Of a stretch of 64,000 bases of DNA, positions 19,472 through 30,787 are shown in pieces; the first letter of the stretch is position 1; every line of letters begins with the position of its first letter. Both the position numbers and the translations under genes were made by a program. The stretch is from Lewinellaceae bacterium (GTDB lineage: Bacteria; Bacteroidota; Bacteroidia; Chitinophagales; Saprospiraceae): positions 62,001 through 126,000 of the forward strand of contig JADJRC010000015.1 in assembly GCA_016712415.1 (NCBI GenBank), written 5' to 3'. The notes beneath the pieces are model-generated. The model did not search any database. It worked only from the letters and a program-made list of their open reading frames with translations, and was not told the origin of the DNA.

Positions 19472-20938
19472 ATGACAAAACCGCAATACACCTTCTACTA
19501 CTGGCTGTCCTGTTTTCCGGCCATTCACAGTGCGGGATCATTTTTCCACTGCACTGATCCTGGCCGGCAATTTTCATGTTGTCGCGCAATGGCCAACAAT
19601 TGCACTGAGCCCTGACAGGGCCCAATACGGCTTCCTGGACAGCACCTGCATCGGGTGGCCCTTTTTCGGTGCGGATCACCACCTCCGGCGGCTCCGGTGG
19701 AGCATATCTTGAAGCAAATCCGGATCGTGCCGGCGGTACTGGCGCTACCATGAGCGGTACGTTTGTCGTGCAGAACGGCGAGACGCTTTTTGCGATTGCC
19801 GGCGGCGGCGGGTTCCACTCGCAACTGGAAGGCGGCGGCGGCGGCGGCGGCTCCGGTGTCGTCAATTGCGGCAACCCATCCGATTGCGCAGGAGGAACGA
19901 TCCTGACTCGTTGCTGCCGGCGGTAATGGCGGACAACTGGGCGGCCCCAACGGCGGCTTCGGCCTGGGGGGCTCTTCCGCAACAGACGGCGATGGAAATG
20001 GCGGCGTCATCTCACAACAGCGATGGCGGGCGGCGGCGGCGGCGCTATAAACGGACCGGACGGCCGCATCGGGCGAGACGGCGGCGGCCAGGTCGCCATC
20101 GGGTCTGTCGCCCGGTGGAGAAGGGAAGCCGAAACCTGCTGAGCAATCCGCCTTCCGGCATCAACGACGCGGCGACGGCATGGGCGGCGGCGGCGGGCGG
20201 CGACGGCGCTACGATGGATAATGCAGCCGGCGGTGGCGGCGGTCATTCAGGCGGCGACGACGGCACCGCGGCATCTTCCTTTAATTCGGCTCGGCGCAGG
20301 CCACGTCCGGCACCATCGGCGGCGGCGGCAGCGGACCGCACAGCACCCCTGCATTCCCCGGCACGATCACCGTCGTTTGCCTGCAGGCATTGCCGGTGCA
20401 ACTGCTTGAGTTCAGGGCTGTAATTCAGCCGGAGTCCGTCAGTCTTCGATGGAAGACTGCTACCGAAAAGGATAATCTCGGCTTCGATATCGAGCTGGCA
20501 ACGACGCCCTGCAACTGGCTCCGGTGGTTTTGTTCCGGGACATGGAACCAGCGCAACCGGGCATGAATACCATTTTCATGATCAGTTTCCACAAAGGCAT
20601 CAATTATTACCGGCTCAAACAGCAGGATTTTGATGGCGGCTTTGAATATTCTCCGATTGTTGTGGCCGATATGCGTGCACATAACGTCAGGTTCGATGCA
20701 TTTCCCAACCCCTTCAACTCAGGAACACTGAACTTCGAGCATTTTCGCCCTGGGAAGGCGCGGAGGCTCTTTGGAGATATTCGACTGGGCGGATACAAAG
20801 TGTGCAAAGAGACCCTGCATTTTTCGGAAGGCACGATCGTATGGCCGGTATCCTTGGCTAACTTCGAAAGGACCCTACACCGCCGACTCGGGCTGCCGGG
20901 CGGTAAGGGTCGTGTTCCGGAAAATACTTTTGCAATAA
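19472..20938 (+). pseudogene. Glycine-rich T9SS surface protein (paralogue 5), multiply frameshifted
   Basis: Fifth member of the array. Blocks recognisable in shifting frames: GGTGATMSGTFVVQNGETLF, AIAGGGGFHSQLEGGGG, VNCGNPSDCAGGTIL, glycine-rich tracts, LPVQLLEFRAVI, TATEKDNLGFDIE, NYYRLKQQDFDGGFEYSPIV, FPNPFNSGTLNFE and KILLQ at the stop (20936-20938). At least six frame changes are needed. The start at 19472 (MTKPQYTFYYWL) is approximate. The gene converges on the receptor-like gene, with only 41 bases between the stop codons. Confidence 0.6.
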
Positions 20939-20979
20939 TGCTAACGGCGTGCGTTTGCCGACCGTACCATAAGTCTTCG

Positions 20980-23787
20980 TTATCGCCGCATGATAAACCG
21001 CATACCGTGTCCCCGGCCACCGGCCATTGAATTGAGCGCGTAGGTCAGTTTGACCATACCGTAGCGTCCGAGCGAAGCCAGGCGTTCGTCTTCTACATAA
21101 TTGAGGCTGGCTGAGCGACGGATACCGACGTTCCGGGTTGAGCAGGTCGTGTATGGTAAGGGTGACTTGCAGGCGTTTGTTTTCATAAAAAACTTTGACA
21201 CACCGGCATTTCCATACCGGTATAGCCTGGCCGTAACCTTCTCCAAGACCGCTGTATTTTGTTACGTCCAGGCCACTGTTCAGGTTGAAATTCAAGGAAG
21301 ATCCAGGTCAAGTTCGGCATTCCAGATTGGTCAGGTAGTCCTGGTTGAACGCCTTGTCAAGCGAATAAAGCGTTTGGTTCCAGCGCAGTTCAGCCCCTGC
21401 ATGCAGGTTGAACCATTCTTTGGGGGTGTAGTCCCACGACAGCGATTGCCGCAACTCCAGTCCGCTGGTGTAGTTTTCCCGGCTGTTGATGAAGTTTTGT
21501 CCGCGACTGAAGCCGATCTCGCTGTTCAGGTTGAAACGGCTGTCTATCTTTTCATGGAAGCCCGAGGGCAAATTTGCCGTTGATGAGGCGATAGTCGGCA
21601 TCGACGTTCACCGGGCGGTAGTGCCGCACAAAATTCGAATCGACAGATTGTGCGTTCACAATGCGGTCGCTGGTGTAGGTAAAAAACAGGCCGCCGAAAA
21701 ACCTGCGCATGGTTTCGGGGCTGAACGACATATAGTTCAGGTTGATATTGTGGGCATATTCCGGGCGCAGGTCGGGATTGCCTTCGGTGATGTTGAGCGG
21801 GTCGCTGACATCGGGCACCGGCTGGAGCTGCTGTACGTTCGGCGCATTGACGGCGGCAGTATAACCGAACCGAAGGTTGCGATTCGGCAAACTGATACTG
21901 GAAATCCATACGCGGCAACAGGTGCCGGAATGACTGTCGAACGGGTTGCCCCTGGCCGGAAGTCACCCTCTCCTTCCAGCACAGCCGACTGTGCGTCGAG
22001 GCCGAAAGCCGCCGTTCCAGCCTTTTCGGTTGATGCGGAAACCCGCGCCGCCGCGGTGGTAACTGAAGGTGTTGGTATAGGCGTTTGAAAGCAGATCATT
22101 GAAATACCGCTCGCCGTTGGTCACGTTATACATCCTTGTCGGCGCGGTTGTCGGTGCGGAAATAGCCATAGGTTACTTCAAAGGTAGCGGCGTTTGCCCA
22201 GCGGTTCGGTGAACGTGGCTTTTGCGCCTCAGTTACCGACGTCGTTTTTAAAAAACTGATCCTGGGCAATGGTATCGGTGGAACCGGATTGTCCCCCGTC
22301 GGTGTAAAATGTATTCTTCGCAAGGCTGGTGCTTTCCGAGTCGTTGTTGTTTAACCCAAAAGTGAAGTTTGTGCTGAAATTTCGACCTTTTTTGGCGAAT
22401 TTATGTCTGAACAGCACATTGCCGTTCAGGTTGGAGCCGGTAGCCAGGGAACGATAATCGCGGCTGCCTTCGTTGCGCAGCAGCATGTCGGGGCCGAAGG
22501 TTTGCGACGACGAGCCGGAAATAGCATCCCGGTCGGTGTAGATGAATGCGGTATTTACCTGAACGGAATTGAACGAGTCCAGTTTCTGGTCGAGCGACAG
22601 GTTGAGCCGGTGATTGTTCGTCAGGTTATCGTTGTTGGTGTGTTCGGTTGTTGTAAAGTTGCCGCCGGGCAGGAAGGACTGGCGGGTACTGTTCCGGTCA
22701 TAAATTTTATCGGCGTTGCTGAACATATAGCTCGTATTCAGATCGGATTTGGCGCCGAACTCCTGGTTGAAATTGAGTCCGCCTGCCCAGGTGCGCAGAA
22801 ACCCCTGGTTGTCGCCGAAATCGAGCGGAATGCTGTTGTCGTCGGAGTTGAACTCCAGTTGTATGCGCCCGCCTCCGCCGCCCATCATCTGGCGCATGGC
22901 CCCGGAGAAAGCCATGTAGTCGTCGATGGAGAAACCGGCCTGGTTAATGTTGTTGCCCATGCCGAGTATGGAGAGTTGCTGCCTGGGTTTGAATCGGTTG
23001 AGGCTGAGGTTGTTTTTCGTACCGCAAATCGCCCGGGTCGTCGGCGCCGGCGGCGGCAACCGCGCGGCCAAACCAGCCGTTCTTTTTATCCTCCTTGAGT
23101 TCGAGGTTGATCGTTTTTTCCCGCTGCCCGTCGTCGATGCCGCTAAATACGGCCTGGTCCGACTTTTTATCATATACCTGTACCTTGTCGACAGCGTCGG
23201 CGGGCAGGTTTTTGGTGGCGAGTTTGGGGTCGTTTCCAAAGAATTTTTGCCGTCAACCATCACGTTTTTTACTTCCTCGCCTTGTGCGCGCACGGTGCCG
23301 TCGCGTTCCACTTCCACCCCGGGCAGTTTTTTTCAACAGATCCTCTACTACGGCGTTGTCTTTTACCTTGAACGACCCGGCGTTAAACTCAATCGTGTCC
23401 TGCCGGATGGTTACCGGGTTAGCTGCCCCTTTTGATCTCCACTTCGCCGAGCAGTTGTGACTGGAGTTGCATTTGCAACACCCCGAGGTCGACGGCGGGT
23501 GCAGTGCCGCTCAGTTGCACGGTTTTTTGAAGATTTTGGTACCCGAAATACGTACAACGCAGCAGATAATCGCCTGCCGGCTGGTTTTTCAGTTCAAATG
23601 CGCCGGTATCGCCCGTTCGGGTAAATGCCTGGAGCGAACTGTCGGAGGCAGACAGCAGCATGACGTTGCCGCCTGCCAGGGGACTGCCGCAGTATCGACC
23701 AGGGCGCCGCGAATGGCGTATTTTGAGAAAAAGACAGAAAGGGAACAGCAACAATGCCGTAAAGAGGATCAAAAATTTTGTGTTCAT
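20980..23787 (-). pseudogene. TonB-receptor-like outer-membrane beta-barrel protein, multiply frameshifted
   Basis: About 935 residues once frames are joined. N-terminus: MNTKFLILFTALLLF signal peptide, then a carboxypeptidase-regulatory-like domain (GAFELKNQPAGDYLLRCTYF, TVQLSGTAPAVDLGVLQM). Next a plug-like region (VERDGTVRAQGEEVKNVMVD) and a long series of alternating amphipathic strands (HRLNLSLDQKLDSFNSVQVN, NINLNYMSFSPETMRRFFGG) ending in YGMVKLTYALNSM..RFIMRR. This fits the Bacteroidota outer-membrane beta-barrel family that resembles TonB-dependent receptors. At least six frame changes lie between 21250 and 23420. No SusD-like partner is adjacent, so the substrate is unknown. A working gene is likely if the indels are sequencing errors. 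Confidence 0.68.
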
Positions 23788-24100
23788 AACCTGTTTTCGA
23801 TGAATGACCCGGCAAATGTCCGGGCGCCGTTCCCGAAACAGGTTAACTGACCTTGAAGGAAGGTTAAAAAAGGTTAATGGCATGGTACGACAGGTATCCG
23901 CCTGGGCCGGGATGACACCCGCTCGTTGCACGCGAATGACATCCCGCGCTAAAAATCTTCCCAAAACGTTTCCGCGTTTCGTACCTTTGTGCGGTATTTT
24001 TGACAACCAAACAGAATGAAGTTTTGTTTGGGAAAAATATAGAGGCCCAATACCGAATAATTGCTGTCAATTCACTACTCACCACTTACTACTCATTACA
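23788..24100 (+). promoter_or_regulatory. Divergent intergenic region with candidate ahcY promoter
   Basis: TACCTTTG at 23982-23989 fits the TAnnTTTG -7 element about 110 bases before the ahcY ATG. A weak inverted repeat CCAAACA (24007-24013)/TGTTTGG (24025-24031) lies in the leader. Just before the ATG is a low-complexity ACT/CTC stretch (about 24068-24098). I see no SAH- or SAM-riboswitch-like fold by eye. Confidence 0.4.
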
Positions 24101-25417
<1,317 letters not shown>

Positions 25418-25419
25418 GG

Positions 25420-25449
25420 GTTATGGTCAGTCTGATAACTGACCATAAC
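25420..25449 (+). terminator. Perfect 11-bp hairpin just after ahcY
   Basis: GTTATGGTCAG (25420-25430) and CTGACCATAAC (25439-25449) pair perfectly around an 8-base loop, 3 bases after the ahcY stop. There is no T-run, so it may stabilise the transcript end and work with the terminator that follows. Confidence 0.5.
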
Positions 25450-25463
25450 AGATTTAAATACAT

Positions 25464-25500
25464 AACGGAAACGGCATCTGGCCGTTTCCGTTTTTTTTTT
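25464..25500 (+). terminator. Strong rho-independent terminator of ahcY
   Basis: AACGGAAACGGC (25464-25475) pairs with GCCGTTTCCGTT (25481-25492) around a 5-base loop, followed directly by a T-run to 25500. Confidence 0.9.
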
Positions 25501-25743
25501 GCCGTTTTCCCTCACAAAGCGCTTTTTAAAAAACATAAATTAAATATTATAATATTTGTATATTGTTTATTATAAACAGTTTAAATAAATAAAGTTGAAT
25601 ATAAATTTTTAAAAAACCAAAATTTTTTCTGTGATCGCTTCCCGGATTGGCGCATATTTCTTACCTTGTTTGAACAAAAAGCAGGTATCATCCAATCGAA
25701 ATCACCAACTTTTTTTTCACATTTAAACACCTTTTCATTCATT
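25501..25743. other. AT-rich intergenic region upstream of the beta-propeller gene
   Basis: The most AT-rich stretch noticed in the window, with TTTAAA and TATAAT-like runs (about 25540-25620) and no coding potential. It probably holds the promoter of the downstream gene, but no exact TAnnTTTG with a paired -33 element is seen. Confidence 0.35.
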
Positions 25744-27674
25744 ATGCGATTTTACCCAAATTGTCGTCGCAGCGCTCTGCCTTTGCGCTGCCCAGCCTCT
25801 TTGCCCAGCGACCGGCCGACTGGTCGGTAGAGTTGACCGGTAACGCTCAACGGATTATTTTTCAACACATGACCGGCGTGCCGATTATTCAGACGGACAA
25901 GGCATATGTCGGCATTGACCCTGTTTCAGGAAGGCCGTCTGGACAGTTGAGCGTTCTGCTGAAAGCGTTGTCGGGCGTTATCGAGACAAACACCGATTTT
26001 TACAACATGGCCCGGACTCCCTATGTGCTTATTCGCCACAATCTGATTGATAGCCGCGACGGTAAAGTGCTGATGGACAAAACGCAGGAAGGCTATAAAA
26101 AGAGTAGAGGATTACGAGATCATTCCAGCGCTCAACAGCGTACTGATCCGCGCAAGGGCCGACGGAAAACTGCGGCTCTACCTGGTTGACATGACTGACA
26201 ACAAGCTGCGTTGGAAAACCGATGTGATGAAGGCCGGCCTACAACTAAAAGCCGAATCTGATGAAGAGCCGGCCGAAGAAAGTATCGAAGTGCCTTCCTA
26301 TACGACCATCGTCACCAGCGATAAGCACCTTTTATATCAGTACAAGAAAAGCATCGCATGCCTGGAAGCCGGTTCCGGCAACCTGTTGTGGGTGGAAAAA
26401 GCCGAACCTGCTGAAATTCTGCTCAGTCCGGGCGAAAAAAATGTACTGGTCATCGAAGCCGAAAGCGGCGGCCTGATGGCAATGGCCCTTGCTGGTACGG
26501 GCGTAAAGATCAAAAGCAAAAAAATACAGGCATACGACCTGCTCACCGGTAAAAAGGCCTGGAAAGATGAAATCGAGGCCGATGAAAAAGTGCGCTGGGT
26601 CGATACACATCCCGATTTTCTGACTGTTGTTCATAAAAATGGTTGCAACCTGTATAACTACGCCACCGGCGAGAAACTTTGGAAGAAAGATTTCGATGGT
26701 CGCCGCGTCACTGAAATATTGCCCAATGCGGAGGGTACCTGGTGACTTTCCATTCGGGTTACAAAACCATGCAACTCAGTAAAGAAGGCAAAGAACTCTG
26801 GAAAAAACCCCGGGTGAAGGAATCGGAAGACGGCGATGTTGAAGATGTTCCGGAAGACGGTGGTGTCGACCGGTATACTTATGCCAAAGGCGATGTGATC
26901 GTGACCGCCAACTCGGTGGTATTTTCACCGGTAAAAGGTTCGGGAATGAAGCGCTGGAAGTTAGACCTGAACCAGACGGCGCGCGTTGCATTCGACCCGA
27001 ATCGCCAGAATCTGATTATCCTGACCAGCAACAACCTGGTACTGGTCAATCCGGATGTATACCCGCAATCTGCAATTCAACTGAAAGTCGATTTCGAAAA
27101 TGCAGCAGAATTTCTGACCCTTGAACTTCGGGAAAAGGCCTACTTTATGACCGGCATGCAGGAATTCGTGATCGTTGAGCCCGACAACAATAATGTGGTG
27201 CACAAGTATTACAAAAAACCGTTTGACTCTAAAGCATTTTGGATCAACGCGGCAAACACCGGAATGGCCGTTACGAGTGCGACCATGACTGTTGCAGGTG
27301 TTTCCAATGCCGGCAAGGGCGGCGCTTTGGCTACCGGTTCGACGATGGGTATGCTGCCGCCCGGCTCCGGCGATACGGAAATGCGTCGCGCCAACCGTCA
27401 GTTGAACACTGCCGCCACGCTCGACGAAGTTTCTTCCATGATGCCGCCTGCCCGCTTCGAAGCCTTCCGGCTGACGCGTGATTTCGCCTATTATTTCACC
27501 AAAGAAAAGAGCGGCGACGACACGGAAAAAATTCTGGTAAAGGTGAACAAGGACACCGGAGCGGAAGAGGATAAACTCATATTCGACAACGCTCGTCCGC
27601 TTTACCAGGTCGATGAAATCCAGAAACGCGTGTATTATGCCGACAAAAATGCGCTGAAGGTTTTCAATATGTAA
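25744..27674 (+). CDS. Exported PQQ-like beta-propeller (BamB-like) protein, frameshifted
   Basis: A signal peptide is spread over shifting frames (MRFYPK, then IVVAALCLCAAQP, then LFAQRPADW). It is followed by repeats with PQQ-propeller character: WSVELTGNAQ, LLYQYKKSIACLEAGSGNLL, YDLLTGKKAWKDEIEAD, CNLYNYATGEKLWKKDFDG, KTMQLSKEGKELWKK, FNM at the end. Frames break near 25757, 25800, 26105 (AAAAAGAG) and 26741 (one more base gives NAEGYLVTFHSGY). About 640 residues when joined. A helical, glycine-rich insert (NAANTGMAVTSATMTVAGVS) interrupts the propeller. Likely periplasmic or outer-membrane-associated; it may be a structural or assembly factor, but no specific function can be assigned. Confidence 0.72.
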
Positions 27675-27732
27675 TGGTTACCCGCTTTCAGAAATCTTCC
27701 CGAACTTTGTCTGCAATCAAACAGCCCTCACC

Positions 27733-27990
27733 ATGTTGTACAAATTATTCCAGGCAGTGCATTCTGAAGCCGAATTCAATAAACTGCTGTATTTGACCTT
27801 TACGGAGCACGAACGCGCCATGATGCTGGAACGCTGGAAAATTTTTGACGCCTGCGACCGCGGTCTGACCCAGCGGGATGTGGCCAAAGAGGTGCCCTGC
27901 AGTATCGTTACATCTACGCGTGGCGCCAAGGTGTATCGCCAGAACAAGGCGATAATCCAGTCTTTCCTTGAAAGGATACGGCAGGAATGA
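27733..27990 (+). CDS. TrpR/YerC-family transcriptional regulator
   Basis: An 85-residue all-helical protein matching Trp repressor. The helix-turn-helix GLTQRDVAKEVPCSIVTSTR aligns with that of E. coli TrpR (MSQRELKNELGAGIATITR), and arginines equivalent to the two that clamp tryptophan appear in MLERWKIF and TSTRGAK. Immediately downstream are a terminator, an 18-bp inverted repeat and a DAHP synthase-chorismate mutase gene, the entry point to aromatic amino acids. Inference: it senses tryptophan (or a related aromatic) and represses that gene and perhaps itself. Many Gram-positive homologues (YerC) have no known ligand, so ligand binding is unproven. Confidence 0.8.
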   Translation: MLYKLFQAVHSEAEFNKLLYLTFTEHERAMMLERWKIFDACDRGLTQRDVAKEVPCSIVTSTRGAKVYRQNKAIIQSFLERIRQE

Positions 27991-28039
27991 TACACCGAAA
28001 GCGGGCCGGCAGGCCGTTTCTGAAAAATAGCAAACAAGG

Positions 28040-28071
28040 CTCCGGACACTTGCCAGTCCGGAGTTTTTTTT
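28040..28071 (+). terminator. Rho-independent terminator of the TrpR-like gene
   Basis: CTCCGGAC (28040-28047) pairs with GTCCGGAG (28056-28063), followed by eight T residues. Confidence 0.85.
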
Positions 28072-28081
28072 GAAAATAAAT

Positions 28082-28099
28082 GTATCATCGTGATGATAC
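28082..28099 (+). promoter_or_regulatory. Inverted repeat, candidate operator for the TrpR-like regulator
   Basis: GTATCATC-GT-GATGATAC: two perfect 8-bp arms around a 2-base spacer. It is 18 bp long and ends GTA..TAC, as does the E. coli trp operator (GTACTAGTTAACTAGTAC). It lies between the regulator and the DAHP synthase gene, 178 bases before its ATG. No other gene starts in the gap. Confidence 0.5.
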
Positions 28100-28276
28100 G
28101 ACAATGCTTAAGTCAGTATTTACGCAAACAACCCGAACGGCGTATGCAGCGGATGCACTGCCCGACCGGATACTCATTGACCCGGCTCACAACGACCCGG
28201 CATGCAAAATATGCCCCGGTTCACAACCCAACGCATGTAGTTTTTGTTCTTTCAAAAATAATTGAAATAAACGGCC

Positions 28277-29386
28277 ATGAATTTTCAGCCCGTATTTGAC
28301 CTGAAACGCCCGATCCTGATTGCGGGGCCTTGCTCGGCCGAAACAGAAGAACAGGTGTTGCAAACGGCACACGCCCTGAAGCATCAGGGCATCGATCTAT
28401 TTCGCGCAGGCATCTGGAAACCCCGCACACGTCCGGGCGCTTTTGAAGGTATCGGTACGCAGGGGCTGAAATGGCTCAAGCGGGCAAAAATTGAAACGGG
28501 CATACCCGTTACGACCGAGGTCGCCAACGCCCAACACGTGTACGAATGCCTGAAATTCGGGATAGATGTCTTGTGGATCGGCGCGCGAACTACCGTCAAC
28601 CCTTTCTCCGTACAGGAAATCGCCGATGCGCTGGAAGGAACAGATATTCCTGTTTTGGTGAAAAACCCCGTAAATCCCGACTACAAATTGTGGGTTGGGG
28701 CATTGGAACGCCTGCACAAGGCGGGTTTGCGGCGCATTGCAGCCGTTCACCGCGGCTTTTCGAGTTACGGCGATTCCAAATACCGCAACGTGCCGCGCTG
28801 GCAAATGGCCATCGACCTGATGCAGGAATTTCCCGAAATGGAAGTCATCTGTGATATAAGTCATATTTGCGGGCGGCGCGATATATTGGCCGAAACAGCC
28901 CAAAAAGCATTCGACCTCAATTTTGACGGACTGATGGTAGAGACCCACCCCAACCCCGACCAGGCCTGGAGCGACGCCGCCCAGCAGATCACCCCGGCGC
29001 GATTCGGTGAAATGGTCGGAGCGCTCCAGCGCCGGGCGATCACATCCGACGACCCCGATTTTCTGGCGCGTATGGAAAACTGCCGCAGTGAGATCGACGA
29101 CATCGACGAGGAGATCATCAGCATGATCGCCCGGCGCATGAACCTGGTATCCGAGATCGGCGCCATCAAGAAAGACAAAAATATCGCTGTTTTGCAACCC
29201 GAGCGCTTTCGCGCACTGCGCGAGGCCCTGCAACGCAGGGGTGAAAAAAATGAACTCAGTCGGGAGTTTATCGCCATGTTCCTGGAAGCAGTACACCAGG
29301 AGAGCATCAACCGCCAGGAGCGGATACTTAACCCAGTCGCCGCCGCCGCACCCAAGCAGATCAGCGATTTGTGGATCAATGATTAG
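28277..29386 (+). CDS. Bifunctional DAHP synthase/chorismate mutase
   Basis: Residues 1-260 are a type I-beta (KDO8P-like) DAHP synthase, which condenses phosphoenolpyruvate and erythrose 4-phosphate: IAGPCSAETEEQVL, KPRTRPGAFEGIGTQGLKWL, and the metal-site motifs DISHICGRRD and VETHPNPDQAWSDA. Residues 270-355 are an AroQ-type chorismate mutase (RSEIDDIDEEIISMIARRMN..EIGAIK). The fusion is typical for Bacteroidota and allows feedback control of the first step by prephenate-type ligands. It starts the aromatic pathway that aroB, 1.4 kb downstream, continues. The intact frame and ordinary length (369) give high confidence. A candidate TrpR-type operator lies upstream. Confidence 0.95.
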   Translation: MNFQPVFDLKRPILIAGPCSAETEEQVLQTAHALKHQGIDLFRAGIWKPRTRPGAFEGIGTQGLKWLKRAKIETGIPVTTEVANAQHVYECLKFGIDVLWIGARTTVNPFSVQEIADALEGTDIPVLVKNPVNPDYKLWVGALERLHKAGLRRIAAVHRGFSSYGDSKYRNVPRWQMAIDLMQEFPEMEVICDISHICGRRDILAETAQKAFDLNFDGLMVETHPNPDQAWSDAAQQITPARFGEMVGALQRRAITSDDPDFLARMENCRSEIDDIDEEIISMIARRMNLVSEIGAIKKDKNIAVLQPERFRALREALQRRGEKNELSREFIAMFLEAVHQESINRQERILNPVAAAAPKQISDLWIND

Positions 29387-29454
29387 GCAGCGGGCTGTTG
29401 TTTTTGCAAAAAAGTCAAAAACCCTCGCGAACTTTGTCTGTTTAAAGGAGAAAA

Positions 29455-30750
29455 ATGACCAATTCCATCATACGCCGCGTCATTGTTCTGGGCGCTATTT
29501 CCATGCTCAGCCTGCTGACGGTGCAGACCTATTGGGTACTGCGCACCTGGGATTTGCAGGAGCAGGAGTTCAACCGCAAGGTGTACCAGGCGCTGCTTGA
29601 TGCGTCCCGCAACCTGGCCCAGGCTACCCTGTTTGAGCTTCCCAACCAAAACCTGATCGAGCAACTGTACTCCAATTACTACGTGGTGAACGTAGACAAT
29701 GATTTCGACCCCAAAACCCTGGAATTTTACCTGCAACGCGCTTTTGAGAGCCAGGGATTGCACGAAGATTTTCAGTATGGTATATTCGATTGCTCCAGCA
29801 AGCAGATGGTGACCGGCAAAACGATCAAATACAGAAAAACCACGCCTTTTGCTGCCGTTGAACTGCAACAGGACGAAGCGCTGCCGCCGCATACCCGAAC
29901 CGAACTGAACTACTACTACGGCGTGCGCTTCCCTTCCAAAAACGCCAACATCCTCAGCAACATGTGGATTGTCGTGGCTTTTACCGCCCTGATGCTGGTC
30001 ACGCTGGCGTTTTTCATTTATACCATGTTCGTCATCCTGCGGCAGAAACAGTTGTCGGAACTCCAGCGGGATTTTATCAACAACATGACCCACGAGTTTA
30101 AAACACCCATTTCTACGATCAACATCTCTACAGATGTGTTCCTTCAAAATGAAAAAGTACGCGACGACCCCCGGCTCAACCGATATTCCGGGATCATCAA
30201 GGAGCAGGTGCTACGACTGAATACGCAGGTGGAAAAGGTGCTGCAACTCGCCAAAATCGAGCGCGACAAGATCGAACTTAACATAGAAGAACTCGATCTC
30301 CACGAACTCATCAAAGGGGTTCAGCCTTCTATTGAAATGAAGGTGCGGGAAAAAGAAGGCGGCCAGCTGCTGCTCGACCTGCCGGCAACCAATACGCTCG
30401 TCATGGCCGACCGCCTGCACCTGACCAATATTTTGCACAACCTCGTCGACAATGGGGTGAAATACAGCAAAAACGCGCCGGAGATACGGATTGGATTGAA
30501 AAACGAAGGCAAATCTGTGATACTTACCGTAGAGGATCATGGCATAGGCATACCCAAAGAGCACCTGAAACGCGTGTTCGACAAGTTCTACCGCGTGCCT
30601 ACAGGCAACGTCCACAACGTGAAAGGTTTCGGCCTCGGCCTGTATTATGTAAAAACCATGTGCAAGGAGCACAAGTGGAAACTCGATATCCGCAGCGAGG
30701 TAGGCAAGGGAACTACGGTGGAAATCCGGATGCCGCAGGAACGGGGATAA
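29455..30750 (+). CDS. Membrane sensor histidine kinase
   Basis: 431 residues. A transmembrane helix near 10-29, a periplasmic sensor of about 135 residues with no recognised fold, and a second helix near 165-190 are followed by HisKA with the phospho-acceptor H in NNMTHEFKTPIS (about 205-217) and HATPase_c with NLVDNGVKYS (N-box), VEDHGIGIPKEHL (G1) and GFGLGLYY (G2). It autophosphorylates and should pass the phosphate to a response regulator, none of which is nearby, so it is an orphan here. AAAGGAG sits 5 bases before the ATG, an unusually good Shine-Dalgarno for this phylum. A 13-base element shared with the TrpR-like gene lies just upstream. Confidence 0.93.
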   Translation: MTNSIIRRVIVLGAISMLSLLTVQTYWVLRTWDLQEQEFNRKVYQALLDASRNLAQATLFELPNQNLIEQLYSNYYVVNVDNDFDPKTLEFYLQRAFESQGLHEDFQYGIFDCSSKQMVTGKTIKYRKTTPFAAVELQQDEALPPHTRTELNYYYGVRFPSKNANILSNMWIVVAFTALMLVTLAFFIYTMFVILRQKQLSELQRDFINNMTHEFKTPISTINISTDVFLQNEKVRDDPRLNRYSGIIKEQVLRLNTQVEKVLQLAKIERDKIELNIEELDLHELIKGVQPSIEMKVREKEGGQLLLDLPATNTLVMADRLHLTNILHNLVDNGVKYSKNAPEIRIGLKNEGKSVILTVEDHGIGIPKEHLKRVFDKFYRVPTGNVHNVKGFGLGLYYVKTMCKEHKWKLDIRSEVGKGTTVEIRMPQERG

Positions 30751-30787
30751 TTTGCTCCGAATCCATTAATGCCCCGTACACTCAACC

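Noticed and set aside
23990..24100. SAH or SAM riboswitch before ahcY
   Set aside because: Only a weak 7-bp inverted repeat is present; no conserved aptamer core was seen.
25420..25449. Operator palindrome after ahcY
   Set aside because: Its place just after a stop codon and before a strong terminator fits a 3'-end hairpin better.
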